Under the pieces are notes generated by a model, which was given only the letters and a program-made list of their open reading frames with translations, had not been told where the DNA came from and did no database searches. DNA of 64,000 bases from Polynucleobacter sp. HIN5 (GTDB taxonomy: Bacteria; Pseudomonadota; Gammaproteobacteria; Burkholderiales; Burkholderiaceae): positions 1,488,001 through 1,552,000 of the forward strand of contig NZ_AP028136.1 in NCBI RefSeq assembly GCF_030297555.1, in the 5' to 3' direction. Within the stretch, counting starts at the first letter, position 1; each line of letters begins with the position of its first letter. This document shows, one piece after another, positions 47,480-57,336 of the stretch. The translations under genes and the position numbers were made by a program.

Positions 47480-48685
47480 ATGGCCTCGTTAGCAAACAAA
47501 AAAATTGTTTTAGGAATCTCTGGTGGAATTGCGGCGTATAAATCCGCTGAATTGGTACGCGCGCTCATTCAAGAGGGTGCCGAAGTTCAGGTTGTGATGT
47601 CAGAATCCGCCATGCAATTCATTACGCCCGTCACCATGCAAGCGCTTAGCGGCAAACCAGTTTTTAGTAGCCAATGGGATCCACGGATTAGCAATAACAT
47701 GGCGCACATTGAGCTATCCCGTAAGGCTGATGCAATTCTGATTGCCCCTGCTAGCGCCGATCTCATGGCAAAACTATCGTTGGGCTTGGCGGACGATCTG
47801 CTAACGACCATGTGCCTAGCACGCGATTGCCCTCTTTTGATTGCGCCCGCCATGAATCTACAAATGTGGGCCCATCCAGCGACCCAACGCAGTCTCAAGC
47901 GACTTCAAGACGATGGTGTCACCATTCTTGGCCCTGGTAGTGGTGACCAGGCCTGCGGAGAAGTTGGTATGGGTCGGATGCTGGAGCCCTCCGAGTTATG
48001 TGAGCAACTAGTTGCATTTTTTCAGCCACAAGTTTTAAGTGGAAAGCGGGTACTCATTACAGCCGGTCCAACATTTGAGGCCATCGACCCAGTCCGTGGT
48101 ATTACCAATCTCAGCTCCGGGAAAATGGGATTTGCGATTGCCCAAGCGGCTGTTGAAGCGGGTGCAGAAGTTCACCTGATCGCCGGGCCTTGTGATTTGC
48201 CCACTCCTTTGCAAAGCACCGGAAAAATTAAGCGGACGAATGTGATCACGGGCGAAGAGATGCATCGTGCCACGCTCGCCTCTGCAAATTGCGATGTATT
48301 TTTTGCGGTTGCTGCCGTTGCCGACTGGACAATTGCCAATCACGCTCCTCAGAAGATAAAGCGTCAAGAGCAGTCTGGGCTGCATTTAGAGTTTCGTTCG
48401 AACCCCGACATCTTGCTCGATATGGCCAAGTTGGCTAAGCGCAAATCAAAACCATACTGTGTTGGCTTTGCCGCTGAAACTGATCGTTTAGGTAAACACT
48501 CCAAAGAGAAGCGAATTCGCAAGGGCATTCCAATGATTGTGGGAAATATCGGCCCCACGACCTTTGGTCTCGATACCAACGAGATCCTCGTGGTTGATGA
48601 AAAAGGCAGTAAAAACCTAGGACGTGCCAGCAAGTTAGAACTTGCCAGAAAACTCATTGCCATCGTTGGCTCCCGCTTACCTTAA
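47480..48685 (+). CDS. coaBC: Phosphopantothenoylcysteine decarboxylase/synthetase
   Basis: This bifunctional enzyme joins 4'-phosphopantothenate to cysteine (CoaB) and decarboxylates it (CoaC) in coenzyme A synthesis. The 401-residue protein has the flavoprotein CoaC half with [14 protein letters not shown] and APAMNLQMW near residue 115, and the CoaB half with [18 protein letters not shown] near residue 195. I use the ATG at 47480; one at 47420 overlaps lspA and would add 20 residues. The order coaBC-dut is common. Confidence 0.95.
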   Translation: MASLANKKIVLGISGGIAAYKSAELVRALIQEGAEVQVVMSESAMQFITPVTMQALSGKPVFSSQWDPRISNNMAHIELSRKADAILIAPASADLMAKLSLGLADDLLTTMCLARDCPLLIAPAMNLQMWAHPATQRSLKRLQDDGVTILGPGSGDQACGEVGMGRMLEPSELCEQLVAFFQPQVLSGKRVLITAGPTFEAIDPVRGITNLSSGKMGFAIAQAAVEAGAEVHLIAGPCDLPTPLQSTGKIKRTNVITGEEMHRATLASANCDVFFAVAAVADWTIANHAPQKIKRQEQSGLHLEFRSNPDILLDMAKLAKRKSKPYCVGFAAETDRLGKHSKEKRIRKGIPMIVGNIGPTTFGLDTNEILVVDEKGSKNLGRASKLELARKLIAIVGSRLP

Positions 48686-48700
48686 ATAGGACTATCAATC

Positions 48701-49150
48701 GTGCAAGTTCTTCAAGTCAAAATCCTCGATGAGCGGATGCGCTCTCAAATGCCTAGCTATGGCACCCCAGGCAGTGCTGGATTGGATTTGCGGGCCTGCA
48801 TTGACCAGGCAATCGAGCTTGTACCAGGTCAAACTGAGCTCATTCCAACAGGTCTGGCAATTTATATTGAAGATCCCCGCTATGCTGCGATGATTCTGCC
48901 GCGCTCAGGACTGGGTCATAAACACGGGATTGTGTTGGGCAACCTGGTCGGATTAATTGATTCGGATTACCAAGGTCAATTGATGGTGAGTGCTTGGAAC
49001 CGAGGCTCTACCGCGTTTCGGTTAGAACCGATGGAGCGTTTAGCGCAGCTCGTAATCGTTCCAGTGCTTCAAGTGGAACTCAAAGTGGTTAGTGAATTCG
49101 AGAGTAGTACCCGGGGTACGGGTGGCTTTGGGAGCACTGGACGCGGATAA
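48701..49150 (+). CDS. dut: dUTP diphosphatase
   Basis: Dut hydrolyses dUTP to dUMP and pyrophosphate, keeping uracil out of DNA and feeding thymidylate synthesis. The 149-residue trimeric-type protein has GSAGLDLRA near residue 25, [14 protein letters not shown] and GLIDSDYQG, and the C-terminal [12 protein letters not shown] arm. The start is a GTG with AGGA nine bases upstream. It ends the ribF-to-dut run and is convergent with clpA, 20 bases apart. Confidence 0.96.
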   Translation: MQVLQVKILDERMRSQMPSYGTPGSAGLDLRACIDQAIELVPGQTELIPTGLAIYIEDPRYAAMILPRSGLGHKHGIVLGNLVGLIDSDYQGQLMVSAWNRGSTAFRLEPMERLAQLVIVPVLQVELKVVSEFESSTRGTGGFGSTGRG

Positions 49151-49170
49151 CTCCGCGCCCAGGGACTTCT

Positions 49171-51480
49171 TTAGATTTCTTCGACTGGCTCGATACTCGC
49201 CTTGCTCGATTTGCTCGGCGGCTGATTCGAGGACTGAATCTGAAGCTGCACCTTACCATCCTCATCAATATCCACCAGCACCGAACCACCATGGGCTAAG
49301 CGTCCAAAGAGCAATTCATCGGCCAAGGCTTTACGCACCGTATCCTGAATAATTCGCTGCATCGGTCGCGCACCCATGAGCGGATCAAAACCATGCTTAG
49401 CCAAATAAGAACGTAAGGCGGGGCTAAAGACCGCATCGACTTTTTTCTCATGCAATTGCTCCTCGAGCTGCATGAGGAACTTATCCACCACGCGCATAAT
49501 GATGGACTCATCCAAAGCCTTAAAGGACACGATCGCATCTAAGCGGTTTCTGAACTCCGGGGTGAAGAACTTCTTGATGTCTGCCATTTCATCACCCTGC
49601 TCACGTGCATTGGTAAAGCCCATGGTCGACTTTTGCATCGCTTCCGCACCCGCATTGGTGGTCATGATGATGATGACATTACGAAAATCCGTCTTCCGCC
49701 CGTTGTTATCCGTCAGGGTGCCATGATCCATCACCTGCAAGAGGATATTGAAAATATCGGGATGCGCCTTCTCAATTTCGTCGAGCAATAAAACGCAATG
49801 CGGTTTCTTTGAAACGGCTTCGGTTAACAAGCCGCCTTGATCAAAACCAACGTAACCAGGAGGTGCGCCAATCAAACGGCTTACCGCGTGACGCTCCATG
49901 TATTCCGACATATCAAAGCGGAGCAGCTCAATACCCATGATGAAGGCTAACTGTTTCGCAACCTCGGTCTTGCCAACCCCGGTGGGGCCCGAAAATAGGA
50001 AGGAGCCAATCGGTCGATCAACCTTCCCTAAGCCAGCACGAGTCATCTTGATCGCGCTCGCAAGGGCCTCAATTGCCGGGTCTTGACCGAAGACGACGCT
50101 CTTAATATCGCGATCCAAGGTTTGTAGCTTGCTGCGATCATCGACCGATACCGATTGCGGTGGGATACGCGCAATCTTTGCCACAATTTCTTCAATCTCT
50201 TGGCGGTTAATGGTTTTCTTCTGCTTTGATTTGGGGAGAATGCGCTGAGCGGCACCTGCCTCATCAATCACATCAATCGCCTTATCGGGCAAATGCCGAT
50301 CATTAATGTAACGAGCAGACAATTCAGCAGCGGCTACGAGTGCGGCGGCAGCGTACTTGACACCATGGTGCTCCTCAAAGCGTGACTTCAAGCCACGCAG
50401 AATTTGCACCGTTTGATCCACGGTGGGCTCTACCACATCAACTTTTTGGAAGCGGCGCGATAGGGCTGCATCCTTTTCGAAGATGCCACGGTACTCAGTA
50501 AAGGTGGTTGCCCCAATGCATTTGAGCGTGCCACTCGATAGTGCTGGCTTTAACAGATTGCTCGCATCCAAGGTTCCGCCAGAGGCAGCACCGGCACCAA
50601 TCAAGGTATGAATCTCATCAATAAAGAGGATGCCATGTGGATTGTCTTTTAATGACTTCAGGACGCTTTTAAGTCGCTGCTCAAAATCACCACGGTATTT
50701 TGTCCCCGCCAGCAATGCGCCCATATCCAAGGAGTAAACGGTCGCGTTTGCCAAAATCTCTGGAACCTCGCCCTTCGTGATTCTCCAGGCCAGGCCCTCC
50801 GCGATCGCGGTCTTACCGACGCCAGCCTCACCAACCAAAAGAGGATTATTTTTACGCCTACGGCATAAAACCTGAATAACGCGCTCGACCTCGCCCTCAC
50901 GACCAATTAATGGATCAATCTTGCCCTGACGCGCCATAGCATTGAGGTTTTGGGTAAATTGATCGAGAGGACTTTCTTTGCCACTGCTTGCAGCCTCCTC
51001 AGTATCAGGACTCGCCTCAGCTGCTTTTGCGGGTTCCGTGTTGTCTTTACGAACACCGTGACTGATAAAGTTCACCACGTCCAAGCGGGTTACCCCTTGC
51101 TGTTGCAAGAAATACACTGCATGCGAATCTTTCTCGCCAAAAATAGCTACCAACACATTCGCGCCAGTCACCTCTTTTTTGCCATTCGAGGTCGACTGCA
51201 CATGCATGATGGCGCGCTGGATCACCCTCTGGAATCCAAGCGTTGGTTGGGTATCAACCTCTTCGGTTCCAGGAACCACCGGGGTATTGTCATTAATGAA
51301 ATTTTTCAGCTGGGAGCGCAACTCAGCGATATTGACTGCACAGGCCTTCAGAACCTCGACCGAGGTAGCGTTATCCAATAAAGCGGATAGCAAGTGCTCA
51401 ACCGTAATGAACTCGTGGCGCGCTGCGCGAGCGTCCACAAAAGCCATATGCAAACTTACTTCTAGTTCTTGAGCAATCAT
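49171..51480 (-). CDS. clpA: ATP-dependent Clp protease ATP-binding subunit ClpA
   Basis: ClpA unfolds substrates and threads them into the ClpP protease. The 769-residue protein has an N-domain (about 1-145, with [24 protein letters not shown]), AAA module 1 with [13 protein letters not shown] and AAA module 2 with [13 protein letters not shown]. It lacks the ClpB middle domain. The start ATG at 51480 overlaps the clpS stop (ATGA). clpP is not in the window. The end of the second module, with [12 protein letters not shown], is intact. Confidence 0.97.
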   Translation of the reverse strand: MIAQELEVSLHMAFVDARAARHEFITVEHLLSALLDNATSVEVLKACAVNIAELRSQLKNFINDNTPVVPGTEEVDTQPTLGFQRVIQRAIMHVQSTSNGKKEVTGANVLVAIFGEKDSHAVYFLQQQGVTRLDVVNFISHGVRKDNTEPAKAAEASPDTEEAASSGKESPLDQFTQNLNAMARQGKIDPLIGREGEVERVIQVLCRRRKNNPLLVGEAGVGKTAIAEGLAWRITKGEVPEILANATVYSLDMGALLAGTKYRGDFEQRLKSVLKSLKDNPHGILFIDEIHTLIGAGAASGGTLDASNLLKPALSSGTLKCIGATTFTEYRGIFEKDAALSRRFQKVDVVEPTVDQTVQILRGLKSRFEEHHGVKYAAAALVAAAELSARYINDRHLPDKAIDVIDEAGAAQRILPKSKQKKTINRQEIEEIVAKIARIPPQSVSVDDRSKLQTLDRDIKSVVFGQDPAIEALASAIKMTRAGLGKVDRPIGSFLFSGPTGVGKTEVAKQLAFIMGIELLRFDMSEYMERHAVSRLIGAPPGYVGFDQGGLLTEAVSKKPHCVLLLDEIEKAHPDIFNILLQVMDHGTLTDNNGRKTDFRNVIIIMTTNAGAEAMQKSTMGFTNAREQGDEMADIKKFFTPEFRNRLDAIVSFKALDESIIMRVVDKFLMQLEEQLHEKKVDAVFSPALRSYLAKHGFDPLMGARPMQRIIQDTVRKALADELLFGRLAHGGSVLVDIDEDGKVQLQIQSSNQPPSKSSKASIEPVEEI

Positions 51481-51824
51481 GCTTCCTCCATAGTGCACTG
51501 CAATGGGTGACCCGCTTCACGGGAACGTTCTATGACTTGATGGACCTTGGTCGAAGCCACATCGCGGGTATAGATACCGCAGACGCCTTTTCCTGCCAAA
51601 TGCACTTGCAGCATGATGCGAGTTGCTGTTTCTTGATCTTTATTAAAGTATTCCTGAATCACCATCACCACAAATTCCATCGGCGTGTAGTCGTCGTTTA
51701 ACAACATCACTTTGTACATGGCGGGTACCTTGACCTTTTCGGCCTGCCGCTCCAACAAAACCGTGTCTTCCTTAAATGGGGTAACTGGGTTTCCTCCGGG
51801 GGGTGTTTTGGAATTACGACTCAT
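51477..51824 (-). CDS. clpS: ATP-dependent Clp protease adaptor ClpS
   Basis: ClpS brings N-degron proteins to ClpA. The 115-residue protein has the conserved core [17 protein letters not shown] near residue 38 and the substrate pocket region [18 protein letters not shown] take the ATG at 51824 ([11 protein letters not shown]); other in-frame ATGs just upstream would overlap a TAGAAT -10 box that ends seven bases before 51824. No ribosome site is seen. It is coupled to clpA. Confidence 0.95.
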   Translation of the reverse strand: MSRNSKTPPGGNPVTPFKEDTVLLERQAEKVKVPAMYKVMLLNDDYTPMEFVVMVIQEYFNKDQETATRIMLQVHLAGKGVCGIYTRDVASTKVHQVIERSREAGHPLQCTMEEA

Positions 51825-51981
51825 GAGAAACATTCTAACCACACCGCAAAACTCTGCAATAAATCCACGTAAATCAGGTTTTCATCAGACGAAAACCCTT
51901 CAAAATCAAAGCATATTTGTAATATTGGGCCGTTTTTATGAAAAAAAAGGGTTTTTCCTAATGATATTGAGTCATATTTCC

Positions 51982-52010
51982 TTGACACCCCCTCAAAAAG
52001 GGCAAACAAT
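51982..52010 (+). promoter_or_regulatory. Putative cspA promoter and long 5' leader
   Basis: This lies in the one gap over 300 bases in the window (51825-52131). TTGACA (51982-51987) is a perfect -35 hexamer, and AACAAT (52005-52010) follows at 17 bases. The start near 52017 leaves a leader of about 115 bases before the cspA ATG. A long leader is known in cold-shock genes, where it changes fold with temperature. Upstream, 51838-51960 is A/T-rich, and I see no gene or clear motif in it. Confidence 0.55.
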
Positions 52011-52131
52011 CAACCCTGTGGTGTTTTTCTCGTTTGAGATTTACCTGCATTAGGCGTGTTGCGGAGTAAGACTGATCAAAAGGTATTTCCCCTCTTCACG
52101 GTTGTCTTTAGATTTTTGTAATGGAGTTCGC

Positions 52132-52335
52132 ATGGCGACCGGAGTTGTTAAGTGGTTTAATGATGCAAAAGGTTTCGGTTTTATTAAACCGGATGATGGT
52201 GAAGAAGAGTTGTTTGCACACTTCAGTGCAATCACGATGAGTGGCTTTAAAACCCTCAAAGAAGGTCAAAAAGTAACGTTTGACATTACTCAAGGCCCAA
52301 AAGGTAAACAGGCAACTAATATTCAAGCTGCCTGA
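52132..52335 (+). CDS. cspA: Cold-shock protein, CspA family
   Basis: The 67-residue protein is one cold-shock domain, with RNP1-like [11 protein letters not shown] and RNP2-like LFAHFSAI, binding single-stranded RNA and DNA. The start is at [15 protein letters not shown], with GGAG six bases upstream; an in-frame start 30 bases earlier is not needed. It is alone on the plus strand and ended by a bidirectional hairpin. Whether it is cold-induced is not shown, but the long leader fits. Confidence 0.95.
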   Translation: MATGVVKWFNDAKGFGFIKPDDGEEELFAHFSAITMSGFKTLKEGQKVTFDITQGPKGKQATNIQAA

Positions 52336-52354
52336 TCACTAGCTGATCCCAAGT

Positions 52355-52390
52355 AAAAACCCCGGGCTTCAACCTGGGGTTTTTCTTTTG
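52355..52390. terminator. Bidirectional terminator between cspA and icd
   Basis: AAAAACCCC-GG and CC-GGGGTTTTT form a stem with small bulges around the loop CTTCAA, followed by TTTTTCTTTT on the plus strand and A-rich on the other side (U-tract for the minus strand). It lies 19 bases after the cspA stop and 13 before the icd stop. Confidence 0.88.
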
Positions 52391-52403
52391 GAGTTCCTGC
52401 GAA

Positions 52404-53654
52404 TTACATATTGTCAATCATGACCTGACCAAAGCCCGAGCATGAAACTTGAGTCGAGCCTGGCAATAAGCGCGCAAAGTCATAAGTTACCTTCTTCGAA
52501 AGAATGGCTTTTTCCATCGAAGAGATAATCAGATCAGCCGCTTCGGTCCAGCCTAAATGACGCAGCATCATCTCGGCAGACAAGATCTCGGAGCCAGGAT
52601 TGACGTAATCTTTACCAGCGTATTTGGGAGCTGTGCCGTGGGTTGCCTCAAACATTGCGATGCTATCGGACATATTGGCGCCTGGAGCAATACCAATTCC
52701 GCCCACCTGAGCAGCGAGTGCGTCCGAAATATAGTCGCCATTGAGATTTAAGGTCGCAATCACACTGTACTCATTGGGGCGTAACAAGATCTGCTGCAAA
52801 AAGGCGTCGGCAATCACGTCTTTCACAATGATGTCTTTGCCGGTTTTGGGGTTCTTAAATTTACACCATGGGCCACCATCGATGAGTTGTGCTCCGAACT
52901 CTTTCATGGCGAGCTCGTAGCCCCAATCACGGAAACCCCCTTCGGTAAATTTCATGATGTTACCCTTGTGCACCAAGGTTACCGAAGGTTTGTCATTATC
53001 GATGGCGTACTGGAAGGCTTTGCGAACTAAACGCTGTGTACCCTCACGTGATACGGGCTTAATACCAATGCTGGAGGACTCTGGGAAACGAATCTTCTTT
53101 ACGCCCATTTCTTTAATCAAGAAATCCACCATCTTTTTAGCACCTTCGGTGCCGGCTTCCCATTCAATACCCGCATAGATATCTTCGGAGTTCTCGCGAA
53201 AGATCACCATATCGGTCTTCTCGGGCTCACGCACGGGAGAGGGCACCCCTTTGAAATAACGCACTGGACGCAAGCAAACATACAAATCAAGGGATTGACG
53301 TAATGCAACGTTCAAAGAACGAATGCCACCACCAACCGGGGTTGTCAAGGGACCTTTAATGGATACAACGTATTCTTTGACCGCATCGAGGGTCTCATCA
53401 GGCATCCAAACATCTGGGCCATAAACCTTGGTCGATTTTTCTCCAGCATAGACCTCCATCCAAGAAATCTTGCGCTTACCACCATAAGCCTTCTCAACTG
53501 CGGCGTCGACCACCTTGATCATCACTGGAGTGATGTCCATCCCAGTACCATCCCCCTCGATAAACGGAATAATGGGGTTATTAGGAACATTGATTGAAAA
53601 ATCTGGATTAACCGTAATTTTTTCACCGGCTGGGACTTTAATGTGCTTGTACAT
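52404..53654 (-). CDS. icd: NADP-dependent isocitrate dehydrogenase
   Basis: Icd oxidises isocitrate to 2-oxoglutarate in the citric acid cycle. The 416-residue homodimer-type protein has [18 protein letters not shown] near residue 28 and the substrate loop [13 protein letters not shown] near residue 112, whose serine is the target of the AceK kinase in E. coli. NADP use is inferred from family type. GGAGAAAGG precedes the ATG. It stands alone between two terminator or divergent regions. Confidence 0.96.
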   Translation of the reverse strand: MYKHIKVPAGEKITVNPDFSINVPNNPIIPFIEGDGTGMDITPVMIKVVDAAVEKAYGGKRKISWMEVYAGEKSTKVYGPDVWMPDETLDAVKEYVVSIKGPLTTPVGGGIRSLNVALRQSLDLYVCLRPVRYFKGVPSPVREPEKTDMVIFRENSEDIYAGIEWEAGTEGAKKMVDFLIKEMGVKKIRFPESSSIGIKPVSREGTQRLVRKAFQYAIDNDKPSVTLVHKGNIMKFTEGGFRDWGYELAMKEFGAQLIDGGPWCKFKNPKTGKDIIVKDVIADAFLQQILLRPNEYSVIATLNLNGDYISDALAAQVGGIGIAPGANMSDSIAMFEATHGTAPKYAGKDYVNPGSEILSAEMMLRHLGWTEAADLIISSMEKAILSKKVTYDFARLLPGSTQVSCSGFGQVMIDNM

Positions 53655-53745
53655 GATGCCTTTCTCCGTTTAACGAATATGGTATTTTCACATGAGGCAA
53701 AACTGCCTATTCCTGAAAATGTACTATTTTAATTCCCCGAGCCCT

Positions 53746-54189
53746 ATGATCCAAAAATACTTGACCATTCTGGCGGCCTGTTTTTTATGCATCCTCACAG
53801 AAAATTCCGTTGCCCAAGGCTCCTCCCTGCCAATCATTGAGCTCAAGGCCGGAATGCACCGAATTGAGGCCGAACTCGCTGACACTCCAGCAGCACGGCA
53901 AACTGGCTTAATGTACCGAACGTTTATGCCTACTAATGCTGGAATGCTCTTTGTTTTTCCAGAAAAAGCCATTCATTGCTTTTGGATGCGTAATACGAAG
54001 TTGTCGCTGACCATCGCGTTTATTGACGATGATGGCAAGATTGTGAATCTCTCTGATATGGAGCCTGAAACCCAGAATAACCACTGCCCCCGAGCACCGG
54101 TTCGGTTCGCCCTAGAAATGAATCAAAAGTGGTTTGCGCAACGTGCCCTTGGGCCCGGCACGGTGATTACAGGTCTGCCAAAACGCTAG
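53746..54189 (+). CDS. DUF192-family secreted protein
   Basis: The 147-residue protein has a signal peptide (about residues 1-24, YLTILAACFLCIL, cut near VAQG) and one DUF192 domain with TPAARQTGLMYRTFMPTNAGMLFVFPEK, HCFWMRNTKLSLTIAFID and LEMNQKW. The function of the family is unknown; it is small, beta-rich and often exported. I use the ATG at 53746, as an earlier start at 53692 would hide the signal. No ribosome site is clear. It is convergent with ppnP, three bases apart. Confidence 0.85.
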   Translation: MIQKYLTILAACFLCILTENSVAQGSSLPIIELKAGMHRIEAELADTPAARQTGLMYRTFMPTNAGMLFVFPEKAIHCFWMRNTKLSLTIAFIDDDGKIVNLSDMEPETQNNHCPRAPVRFALEMNQKWFAQRALGPGTVITGLPKR

Positions 54190-54192
54190 CAA

Positions 54193-54498
54193 CTAGCCAA
54201 AGTGACATACGTAGTGCACTGGTTGCTCCGCTCGGATCACAAAATAACCGCCAGCCTCAACGGTCCATGATTGCCCAGCAGCAAAGGTCTGCTCCGCCTG
54301 ACCATTGATGCTGACATATGCTGTGCCCTCAACGACTTCCATCACCTCTTTGGTACTGAGATCAAAGCGCAAGGTGCTGGGCAGGATCACTCCAACCGAT
54401 TTTCGGACCCCATCGGGTAGTGTGACCGTATGCGATACGCACTTCCCGTCAAAATACACATTTGCTTTTTTGCCAACTGAAACGCCATCGAACTGCAT
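54193..54498 (-). CDS. ppnP: Pyrimidine/purine nucleoside phosphorylase PpnP
   Basis: This 101-residue single-cupin protein matches the YaiE/PpnP family, which splits several nucleosides with phosphate to a base and ribose-1-phosphate. Motifs include VYFDGKCVSHTV near residue 14, LPSTLRFDLSTKEVMEVVEG and the C-terminal YFVIRAEQPVHYVCHFG. GGAAGAA precedes the ATG. It follows argG by 24 bases and is likely read with it. Confidence 0.93.
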   Translation of the reverse strand: MQFDGVSVGKKANVYFDGKCVSHTVTLPDGVRKSVGVILPSTLRFDLSTKEVMEVVEGTAYVSINGQAEQTFAAGQSWTVEAGGYFVIRAEQPVHYVCHFG

Positions 54499-54522
54499 AT
54501 CAATTCTTCCGTAATTTAGTGA

Positions 54523-55752
54523 TTATTTTGCACGTTTGCGTTTTGCGATTTCAGCAATCCGCATCCGCAATGCATTAAGTTTAATAAAGCCACCGGCGTC
54601 GGCTTGGTTATATGCGCCACCATCATCATCAAACGTTGCAATATTTTGATCAAATAAAGTATTGGCTGAATCGCGTGCCAATACAGAAACCGAACCTTTG
54701 TACAACTTGAGACGCACAACCCCGTTCACAGTCTTTTGAGTATGGTCAATTAGGGTCTGCAATGCTAAGCGCTCAGGCGACCACCAATAGCCGTTATAAA
54801 TCAGCGCGGCATAGCGTGGCATCAGATCATCTTTGAGATGAGCGACTTCACGGTCTAAGGTAATGCTTTCAATCGCACGATGCGCTTTGAGCAAAATAGT
54901 TCCGCCAGGGGTCTCGTAGCAACCCCGGCTTTTCATTCCAACAAAGCGATTCTCGACCAGATCCAGTCGACCAATGCCGTGCGCACCACCCAAACGATTT
55001 AACTCGGCCAGCAGCTCGTGGGGCTTTAAAGACTTTCCATTGATCGCGACTGGGTCGCCTTGCTTAAATTCGATTTCAATCACCTGCGCTTGATCAGGGG
55101 CCTTCTCTGGGGAAACAGTCCAGCGCCACATCGCCTCTTCCGCTTCCGCATTTGGATCCTCGAGATGTCTTCCTTCAAAGCTGATATGTAATAAGTTGGC
55201 ATCCATGGAATAAGGGGCGCCCCCTTGTTTGTGTTTCATCTCCACAGGGATGCCATGTTTTTCTGCATAGGCCAGAAGTTTTTCTCGGGAAAGCAAATCC
55301 CACTCACGCCAGGGAGCAATGACTTTGATTCCAGGCTCAAGGGCGTAGTAACCAAGTTCAAAACGTACTTGATCGTTCCCCTTACCGGTAGCGCCGTGGG
55401 ACACTGCATCCGCCCCCACCTGGCGCGCAATCTCAATTTGACGTTTTGCAATTAGGGGGCGAGCGATCGACGTTCCCAGTAAATACTCACCCTCGTAAAT
55501 CGTGTTTGCCCGAAACATCGGAAACACAAAGTCACGCACAAACTCTTCACGCAGATCATCAATAAAGATGTGCTCGGGCTTAATTCCGAATTTGAGCGCC
55601 TTGGCACGGGCAGGCTCGAGTTCCTCACCTTGGCCCAAGTCAGCAGTGAAAGTAACGATCTCACAGCCATAGGTATCTTGAAGCCACTTCAGAATCACAC
55701 TGGTATCAAGGCCACCAGAATAGGCTAGGACGGCTTTTTTAATTTCGGACAT
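54523..55752 (-). CDS. argG: Argininosuccinate synthase
   Basis: ArgG joins citrulline and aspartate with ATP in arginine synthesis. The 409-residue protein has the PP-loop [14 protein letters not shown] near residue 9, the citrulline/aspartate site [17 protein letters not shown] near residue 118 and [17 protein letters not shown] near residue 255. It is the common bacterial form. It lies 53 bases after argF on the same strand, so the two steps are probably one operon. Confidence 0.97.
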   Translation of the reverse strand: MSEIKKAVLAYSGGLDTSVILKWLQDTYGCEIVTFTADLGQGEELEPARAKALKFGIKPEHIFIDDLREEFVRDFVFPMFRANTIYEGEYLLGTSIARPLIAKRQIEIARQVGADAVSHGATGKGNDQVRFELGYYALEPGIKVIAPWREWDLLSREKLLAYAEKHGIPVEMKHKQGGAPYSMDANLLHISFEGRHLEDPNAEAEEAMWRWTVSPEKAPDQAQVIEIEFKQGDPVAINGKSLKPHELLAELNRLGGAHGIGRLDLVENRFVGMKSRGCYETPGGTILLKAHRAIESITLDREVAHLKDDLMPRYAALIYNGYWWSPERLALQTLIDHTQKTVNGVVRLKLYKGSVSVLARDSANTLFDQNIATFDDDGGAYNQADAGGFIKLNALRMRIAEIAKRKRAK

Positions 55753-55805
55753 AGTGTTTACGATCTCAATAAGTTAAGCAATCACTGCAATGATGAAGTT
55801 TGATT

Positions 55806-56813
55806 TTATAAGCGCCCGCAGAGCAAGAATTCCATCAGAGCTTTTTGGACATGCAGCCGGTTCTCAGCCTCCTCCCAAACCACACTCTGGGGGCCATCAA
55901 TTACTCCCGCACTAACCTCTTCGCCGCGATGCGCAGGTAAGCAGTGCATAAAGAGCGCATCGGGATGGGCCAATGCCATTAACTGCTCGGTCACCATCCA
56001 GTTCTTGAATGCTGCCATCCGCGTTGCGTTCTCCGCCTCATATCCCATGCTGGTCCACACATCAGTGCTTACTAAATCGGCACCCTTGCACGCATCCTTT
56101 GGATCCGCACAGACCACGAGATGATTGAAGGCCGATGGTTGCAGGCGGGAGCGTTCCAACTGATATCCCTCGGGGGCAGAGAAACGGAATTCAAAATCCA
56201 GTTTTTCAGCTGCCTGAATCCAGGTATACGCCATATTGTTTGCATCACCAACCCATGCCACGGTTTTCCCCTGAATTGGTCCGCGTGCCTCGACATAAGT
56301 AAATATATCGGCTAATACTTGGCAAGGATGATACTGATTGGTTAAACCATTCATGACGGGAACACGCGAGTTGGCAGCAAAGCGCTCAATCGTCTCTTGC
56401 TCAAAGGTCCGAATCATGATGATGTCGGTCATCCGCGAGATCACTTGTGCGGCGTCCTCGATCGGCTCACCCCGACCCAACTGAGTATCGCGAGTGTTCA
56501 TGTAAACCGCATGACCGCCCAACTGATGAACGCCTGCCTCAAAAGAGAGGCGGGTGCGGGTGGAGTGTTTTTCAAAGATCATGGCCAGAGTACGATCATG
56601 CAATGGGTGCCATGTCTCGTAGCGCTTAAACCGCTCCTTTAACCAAGCGGCACGGCCAAATAGGTACTCATACTCATCACGACTAAAGTCAGAAAATTGC
56701 AGGTAATGTCTGAGCACGTTAGGCGATTGTGGCTTGGCGAGTGATTGGCCATTCCCCAACTCTGCAAATGGAGTACTTGATGAGATCGAAGTGTTATGCG
56801 GCTTATTGTGCAA
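55806..56813 (-). CDS. argF: Ornithine carbamoyltransferase
   Basis: ArgF makes citrulline from ornithine and carbamoyl phosphate. The 335-residue protein has the carbamoyl-phosphate motif STRTRLSFEAG near residue 80, TNQYHPCQVLAD, and FMHCLPAHRGEEV near residue 285. The start used is a TTG at 56813 with GGAG seven bases upstream, which gives about 30 extra N-terminal residues before the core VLRHYLQFSDFSRDEYEYLF; a GTG at 56717 would give the usual length. It follows rpsT and its terminator. Acts with argG next door. Confidence 0.94.
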   Translation of the reverse strand: MHNKPHNTSISSSTPFAELGNGQSLAKPQSPNVLRHYLQFSDFSRDEYEYLFGRAAWLKERFKRYETWHPLHDRTLAMIFEKHSTRTRLSFEAGVHQLGGHAVYMNTRDTQLGRGEPIEDAAQVISRMTDIIMIRTFEQETIERFAANSRVPVMNGLTNQYHPCQVLADIFTYVEARGPIQGKTVAWVGDANNMAYTWIQAAEKLDFEFRFSAPEGYQLERSRLQPSAFNHLVVCADPKDACKGADLVSTDVWTSMGYEAENATRMAAFKNWMVTEQLMALAHPDALFMHCLPAHRGEEVSAGVIDGPQSVVWEEAENRLHVQKALMEFLLCGRL

Positions 56814-56830
56814 AAGAACGCTCCACTAAA

Positions 56831-56858
56831 CAAAAACCCGCTCAACACGAGAGCGGGT
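56831..56858 (-). terminator. Intrinsic terminator after rpsT
   Basis: On the minus strand ACCCGCTC and GAGCGGGT form an 8-base-pair stem with a seven-base loop, followed by TTTTG. It lies 43 bases past the rpsT stop and 18 before the argF start, so it separates the two genes. A second hairpin, GGCCTAA/TTAGGCC (56891-56908), covers the rpsT stop codon. Confidence 0.88.
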
Positions 56859-56901
56859 CAGAAAATCGGTACTTCCTTAGGCCCGCAACAGGCCTAAAAA
56901 A

Positions 56902-57165
56902 TTAGGCCATTGCTTTAATCGCAGCAGATAGTCGTGACTTCTGGCGCGCAGCCGTATTTTTATGGGCAATCTTTTTATCGGTAATCTTATCGATGGTCGA
57001 TTGCGTAGCAACAAATACTTTCTTTGCAGCATCTTTATCGCCAGCTTCAATCGCTTTGCGAACTGCCTTAATGGAAGTGCGGAGTTTGGAACGCAAACTA
57101 GCGTTGTGAGCGTTGAGCTTCACAGATTGACGAGCGCGCTTGCGAGCTTGTGCAGTATTAGCCAT
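56902..57165 (-). CDS. rpsT: 30S ribosomal protein S20 (bS20)
   Basis: The 87-residue protein has the family N-terminus [21 protein letters not shown] and conserved [18 protein letters not shown] at the C-terminus, helical and basic throughout. It is one gene, in the usual place divergent from murJ with a 171-base spacer. The stop codon sits in a small hairpin, and the transcript is ended by the hairpin at 56831-56858. Confidence 0.97.
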   Translation of the reverse strand: MANTAQARKRARQSVKLNAHNASLRSKLRTSIKAVRKAIEAGDKDAAKKVFVATQSTIDKITDKKIAHKNTAARQKSRLSAAIKAMA

Positions 57166-57336
57166 TCAATTAACCTATCTAAACAAATAATTAGAATGAA
57201 ATCAGTCCCTTAAAGAAAGCGGGGCTAAATTCATTAGCGTTACATGAGATCAAATATTCAATCTCGAAAACCTAACATTCTACCTTAAAGACCCCAAAAT
57301 GCCCACCCCTCCCCCTAAATAAGGGAAAATCAGGCC

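Noticed and set aside
51712..52053. 113-codon frame reaching from clpS into the cspA leader
   Set aside because: Half of it overlaps clpS antisense, the rest is A/T-rich leader, and no start signal or family is seen.
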